NCBI GenBank assembly: GCA_014523665.1
Contig: JAATVR010000417.1
Span: 1 to 8,970 of the forward strand
Direction of reading: 5' to 3'
DNA length: 8,970 nucleotides
Origin: Nitrososphaerales archaeon TH526
GTDB lineage: Archaea > Thermoproteota > Nitrososphaeria > Nitrososphaerales > Nitrososphaeraceae
Each line of letters begins with the position of its first letter. Position 1 is the stretch's first letter. A program made the position numbers and the translations under genes. Below, in pieces: positions 6,141 to 8,970 of the stretch. Under the pieces are notes generated by a model. It had not been told where the DNA came from. It worked only from the letters and a program-made list of their open reading frames with translations, and did no database searches.

Positions 6141-7922
6141 ATGAGACCTATTTTGCTTACAGTGGATGATGATCCACAAGTGGTTCAGGCTATTGAACGG
6201 GATCTAAGACATCAATATGGCAAACGCTTTCGTATTCTTAAAGCTGGATCTGGTCAAAAAGCTCTTGCATTAGTGAAGCAATTGAAGATACGAAATGAGA
6301 TTGTGGCATTGCTCTTGGTAGATCAGCGGATGCCCCAGATGTCTGGAGTGGAATTACTGGAGCAGTCTATACAGATTTTTCCAGAAGCTAAGCGCGTGTT
6401 ACTTACGGCATATGCGGACACTGAGGCCGCGATAAGATCTATCAACAAAGCCAAAATTGATTACTATTTAATGAAACCATGGGACCCTCCTGAGGAACAT
6501 TTGTATCCAGTACTCGATGACCTACTGGACGATTGGTGGGCTACTTTTAAGCCACCATATGAGGGCATCAAAGTCATAGGAATGAGATGGTCGCCAAGAT
6601 CGTATGAAGTAAAACACTTTCTGGCGAGAAATGGCATACCTTATCAATGGCTAGATATAGAATCTGATGAAGGTCGCCGTTTGGTTTCACTTGTCACTTC
6701 GACTAGCAAAGAAGAGGGATCTGGTCAAATTTCAACCGGCTCCTTTTCAAATATTACTCCCAACCAGCCTGAAAACAATACTGATAATACTTCGTCCTTA
6801 ATTCGATCACCTTTACTTTCTTCCTTAAAACTGCCACTTGTCATTTTTCCTGATGGCTCATATATGGACGAGCCACCCAATTCAAAACTTGCAGAAAAAA
6901 TCGGCCTGAAGACTCAAGCACAGATGCCGTTCTATGATTTGATAATAATAGGAGCGGGACCAGCAGGATTGGCAGCAGCAGTATATGGCGCATCAGAGGG
7001 TCTCAGCACTTTGCTGATTGAAAGACACGCACCTGGCGGACAGGCAGCCATGAGCTCTAATATTGAAAATTATCTCGGTTTTCCTTCTGGTCTGACTGGC
7101 AGCAATCTCGCTAGACGGGCCGTTGTACAAGCAATCCGATTCGGCGTCGAGATTCTAACCCCACAGGAAGTTATTGGTATACGAATCGACGGTCCATATA
7201 GAATTGTTCATTTGAAAGATGGGAAGGAGATAAGTTGCCATGCCCTTCTTATTGCATGCGGAGTATCGTACCGCAAGTTAGAAGATATAAAGGGAATTGA
7301 TAAACTGACCGGAGCTGGCGTGTATTACGGTACTTCCATGGTTGAAGCGTTGTCATCTCAGGATGAAGATGTCTATATGATTGGGGGAGCAAACTCTGCA
7401 GGACAAGCGGCAATTCATTTTTCTAGATATGCTAAAACAGTAACACTTGTAGTTCGTGGAGATTCTTTAACCAAAAGTATGTCACACTATCTTGTTAATC
7501 AAATAAACAAGATATCTAACATAAAAGTATTATTGAACTCTAAAGTTGTGGAAGTACAGGGCGAAAATCGGCTACAATTAGTTACTATAATGAATACCCA
7601 AACAGGAGAGCAGCACACAGTGGACTGTTCCATGCTCTACATATTTATTGGCGCCGTACCGCATACGGAGGCTCTCGCTGGATTCGTGGAACGAGATGAA
7701 AACGGTTTCATTTTGACTGGCCAGGATTTAATTCATGATGAACGTAAAAGTCCTAAAGGCTGGTACCTAGAACGGTCCCCACTTTTACTTGAGACAAATG
7801 TGCCGGGTATTTTCGCCGCTGGAGATGTACGTCATGGTTCTACGAAAAGAGTGGCTACAGGTGTTGGGGAAGGATCTTTAGCTGTTCAACTAATATATCA
7901 ATATTTAAAGAGCGTCAAATGA
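6141..7922 (+). CDS. Fused response regulator receiver / glutaredoxin-like / thioredoxin-reductase-like flavoprotein
   Basis: 593 residues, apparently cytoplasmic. Domain 1 (3-130) is a CheY-type receiver: acidic pocket Asp9-11, phospho-acceptor Asp61 in LLLVDQRMP, Thr89 and Lys112 (MKPW). Domain 2 (about 142-255) resembles a glutaredoxin fold (IKVIGMRWSPRSYEVKHFL, then LPLVIFPDG with the cis-Pro) but has SPRS where a CPxC would be. Domain 3 (263-593) is a thioredoxin-reductase-like FAD/NAD(P) module: GAGPAG (271-276), ERHAPGGQA, ENYLGFPSG, a second dinucleotide motif GGANSAGQAA (415-424) and GIFAAGDVRHG. The segment that carries CxxC in true thioredoxin reductases reads GVYYGTSMVEA, so no redox disulfide is present; the only cysteines are 366, 373 and 496. 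Residues 187-228 form a Ser/Thr/Asn-rich insert within domain 2. It probably transfers electrons from NAD(P)H to an unknown acceptor under phosphorelay control, with the downstream kinase as likely partner. Such fusions are known in bacteria. Confidence 0.88.
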   Translation: MRPILLTVDDDPQVVQAIERDLRHQYGKRFRILKAGSGQKALALVKQLKIRNEIVALLLVDQRMPQMSGVELLEQSIQIFPEAKRVLLTAYADTEAAIRSINKAKIDYYLMKPWDPPEEHLYPVLDDLLDDWWATFKPPYEGIKVIGMRWSPRSYEVKHFLARNGIPYQWLDIESDEGRRLVSLVTSTSKEEGSGQISTGSFSNITPNQPENNTDNTSSLIRSPLLSSLKLPLVIFPDGSYMDEPPNSKLAEKIGLKTQAQMPFYDLIIIGAGPAGLAAAVYGASEGLSTLLIERHAPGGQAAMSSNIENYLGFPSGLTGSNLARRAVVQAIRFGVEILTPQEVIGIRIDGPYRIVHLKDGKEISCHALLIACGVSYRKLEDIKGIDKLTGAGVYYGTSMVEALSSQDEDVYMIGGANSAGQAAIHFSRYAKTVTLVVRGDSLTKSMSHYLVNQINKISNIKVLLNSKVVEVQGENRLQLVTIMNTQTGEQHTVDCSMLYIFIGAVPHTEALAGFVERDENGFILTGQDLIHDERKSPKGWYLERSPLLLETNVPGIFAAGDVRHGSTKRVATGVGEGSLAVQLIYQYLKSVK

Positions 7923-7933
7923 TGTCAAATGAT
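7914..7933 (+). repeat. 10-bp tandem duplication across the stop codon
   Basis: GTCAAATGAT occurs twice in direct succession. The first copy supplies the last Val-Lys codons and the TGA stop of the flavoprotein; the second follows out of frame. This is a recent-looking replication slip with no effect on the protein. Confidence 0.85.
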
Positions 7934-8012
7934 AGATTGCGTTAACTTTGATCTTATAACAAACAGATGAAAATGCTAATAACCAAGAAATTACTGATAT
8001 TAATAGCAGGGT

Positions 8013-8970
8013 ATGACCATCAGTACTAGCGGCAGCAACATTACTCATGATCAAGAAGCGCTACTTCATCAAATACGGCTCTTCTCGGAGCTAAACGAAA
8101 AGGAGTTAAATTCTTTAGAAAAAGGGCAAGAGGTATGGTTTAACAGAGGCGATAAGATACTGGCCGAAGGCGAACATGATACTTTTTACGTAGTTGTAGA
8201 AGGGAAGGTCGAGGTCATACTAAGAGATGGGGTCAAGGAATCCGTTCTCTCCACCTACGATGCTGGAGACCATTTTGGAGAGCTTCCGATCATTCTTGGA
8301 TGGTCGGATCATAAATGTGCTGCTTTTGCTGCTGAAAATAGTCGCCTAGTCAGATGGGGTAAAGACGAATTCTGGCGAATGGTATACAGTTCACCTTCTT
8401 TGACTAGGCAAATTCTGCATTCAATGGCACAGCTTCTTAAGACATTAGAGACAGTGTTACAACATAATCAAAAGCTCATTGCACTTGGTGGACTGGCTGC
8501 TGGTCTTGCCCATGAGTTGAATAATCCTGCAGCAGCGGCCAGCAGATCAGTAACACAATTGTCGGAATCCATTCAAGAGTGGAGATCTTTAGTACCGAAG
8601 CTAAATGGGGAACGAGGTATAACTCCTGCACAATGGTCGCATCTTACTAGATTAAGAGATAATGTTCAGAATCCTGATCCGTCTTCTGCATCCCGGCGAA
8701 CCCTCAATATTCCTTCTAGTTCTACTTCTACTTCTACTTCCCCTGATACTGACACAGAAGATCCTATAAAACAAAGCGAAATTGAAGAAGAGATCATCAA
8801 CTGGCTTGGATCTCATGGTATTAATGATGGATGGAAGATAGCATCTGATCTCATCACCGCAGGAATCACTGTAAATGATTTGCACGAGATCGCCAAAACT
8901 ATCAATTCAACTCAATCGCCAAAAGGGCGTAAGATGACAAGTAATGGTACTGTAGATAAAAATCTTAATG
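8013..8970 (+). CDS. Cyclic-nucleotide-binding-like sensor histidine kinase (partial, 3' end beyond window)
   Basis: The frame is open from ATG 8013 to the window end (319 codons). A TAG sits three codons upstream, so this is the first ATG; AGGG lies just before it. Residues 16-140 form a cNMP-binding/CRP-like beta-barrel (LLHQIRLFSELNEKEL, NRGDKILAEGE, VVEGKVEV, AGDHFGELPIIL). The phosphate-cassette Arg of true cAMP receptors is absent after FGELPIILG, so the ligand may differ. After a coiled helix (LKTLETVLQHNQKLIALGG) comes the H-box GLAAGLAHELNNPAAAA with His167 as phospho-acceptor. Residues 255-295 (EIINWLGSHGINDGWKIA) match the helical segment I remember between H-box and ATPase in this kinase group. 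A Ser/Thr/Asp-rich insert covers about 222-250. No membrane segments are seen, so it should sense a cytoplasmic signal. Ninety bp downstream of the receiver-flavoprotein, it is the likely cognate kinase. The ATPase domain would lie past the edge. Confidence 0.88.
   Translation, partial: MTISTSGSNITHDQEALLHQIRLFSELNEKELNSLEKGQEVWFNRGDKILAEGEHDTFYVVVEGKVEVILRDGVKESVLSTYDAGDHFGELPIILGWSDHKCAAFAAENSRLVRWGKDEFWRMVYSSPSLTRQILHSMAQLLKTLETVLQHNQKLIALGGLAAGLAHELNNPAAAASRSVTQLSESIQEWRSLVPKLNGERGITPAQWSHLTRLRDNVQNPDPSSASRRTLNIPSSSTSTSTSPDTDTEDPIKQSEIEEEIINWLGSHGINDGWKIASDLITAGITVNDLHEIAKTINSTQSPKGRKMTSNGTVDKNLN
8720..8737 (+). repeat. In-frame hexanucleotide repeat (TTCTAC)x3
   Basis: Three perfect copies of TTCTAC inside the kinase gene encode an alternating Ser-Thr tract in the low-complexity linker. 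Copy-number change here would lengthen or shorten the linker in steps of two residues without breaking the frame. Confidence 0.7.

Noticed and set aside
8652..8885. 77-codon minus-strand frame
   Set aside because: It is antisense to the clearly coding kinase gene; its Ser-Arg-rich part is the complement of the Ser-Thr repeat.

Overview
The window looks archaeal, most likely an ammonia-oxidising soil-type member of the Nitrososphaerota (Thaumarchaeota; Nitrososphaera/Nitrosocosmicus-like). This is inferred from low GC with long AT-rich gaps, a promoter with a TATA element about 27 nt before a start codon, and several protein remnants whose wording I remember from that group: a PII protein with GGMSHYEIEGSG, a terminase-like protein with EREYNLKYLG and YGSSSFG, and a small helix-turn-helix protein. 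No rRNA or tRNA is visible to fix the taxonomy.

Left half (1-4800): mostly a gene graveyard. On the minus strand lie a 5'-truncated alpha/beta hydrolase (327-~1178) and, directly abutting it, the decayed C-terminal part of a phage-terminase-like protein (~1190-1823; one 2-nt frameshift and four stops). Then come an intact multi-pass membrane protein (2179-2715) and a previously easy-to-miss 59-residue Cys-rich small gene (2797-2976) with a good TATA box and an upstream 12-bp palindrome. After these are a frameshifted hypothetical gene (3093-~3460), a plus-strand short-chain dehydrogenase cut off after about 80 residues (3465-3746), a PII-type nitrogen regulator with a single frameshift (4258-4586), and a truncated HTH protein overlapping its upstream edge (4601-4783). 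The terminase-like and HTH remnants could both derive from one class of proviral or mobile element.

Right half (5094-8970): intact genes. A two-domain vicinal-oxygen-chelate (CatE-like) dioxygenase/glyoxalase-type protein on the minus strand is divergent from a plus-strand pair. The first gene of the pair is a 593-residue fusion of response-regulator receiver, Cys-less glutaredoxin-like domain and thioredoxin-reductase-like flavoprotein. The second is a cyclic-nucleotide-binding-like sensor histidine kinase that runs off the window end.

The kinase and the receiver-flavoprotein form the most interesting functional unit: a two-component pair whose output is apparently a redox enzyme rather than a DNA-binding domain. 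The flavoprotein lacks the CxxC centre of true thioredoxin reductases, so its substrate is unclear. Related fused proteins exist in bacteria as far as I remember, so this may be an acquired module rather than wholly new. Both partners carry Ser/Thr/Asn-rich insertions that I do not remember from bacterial relatives.
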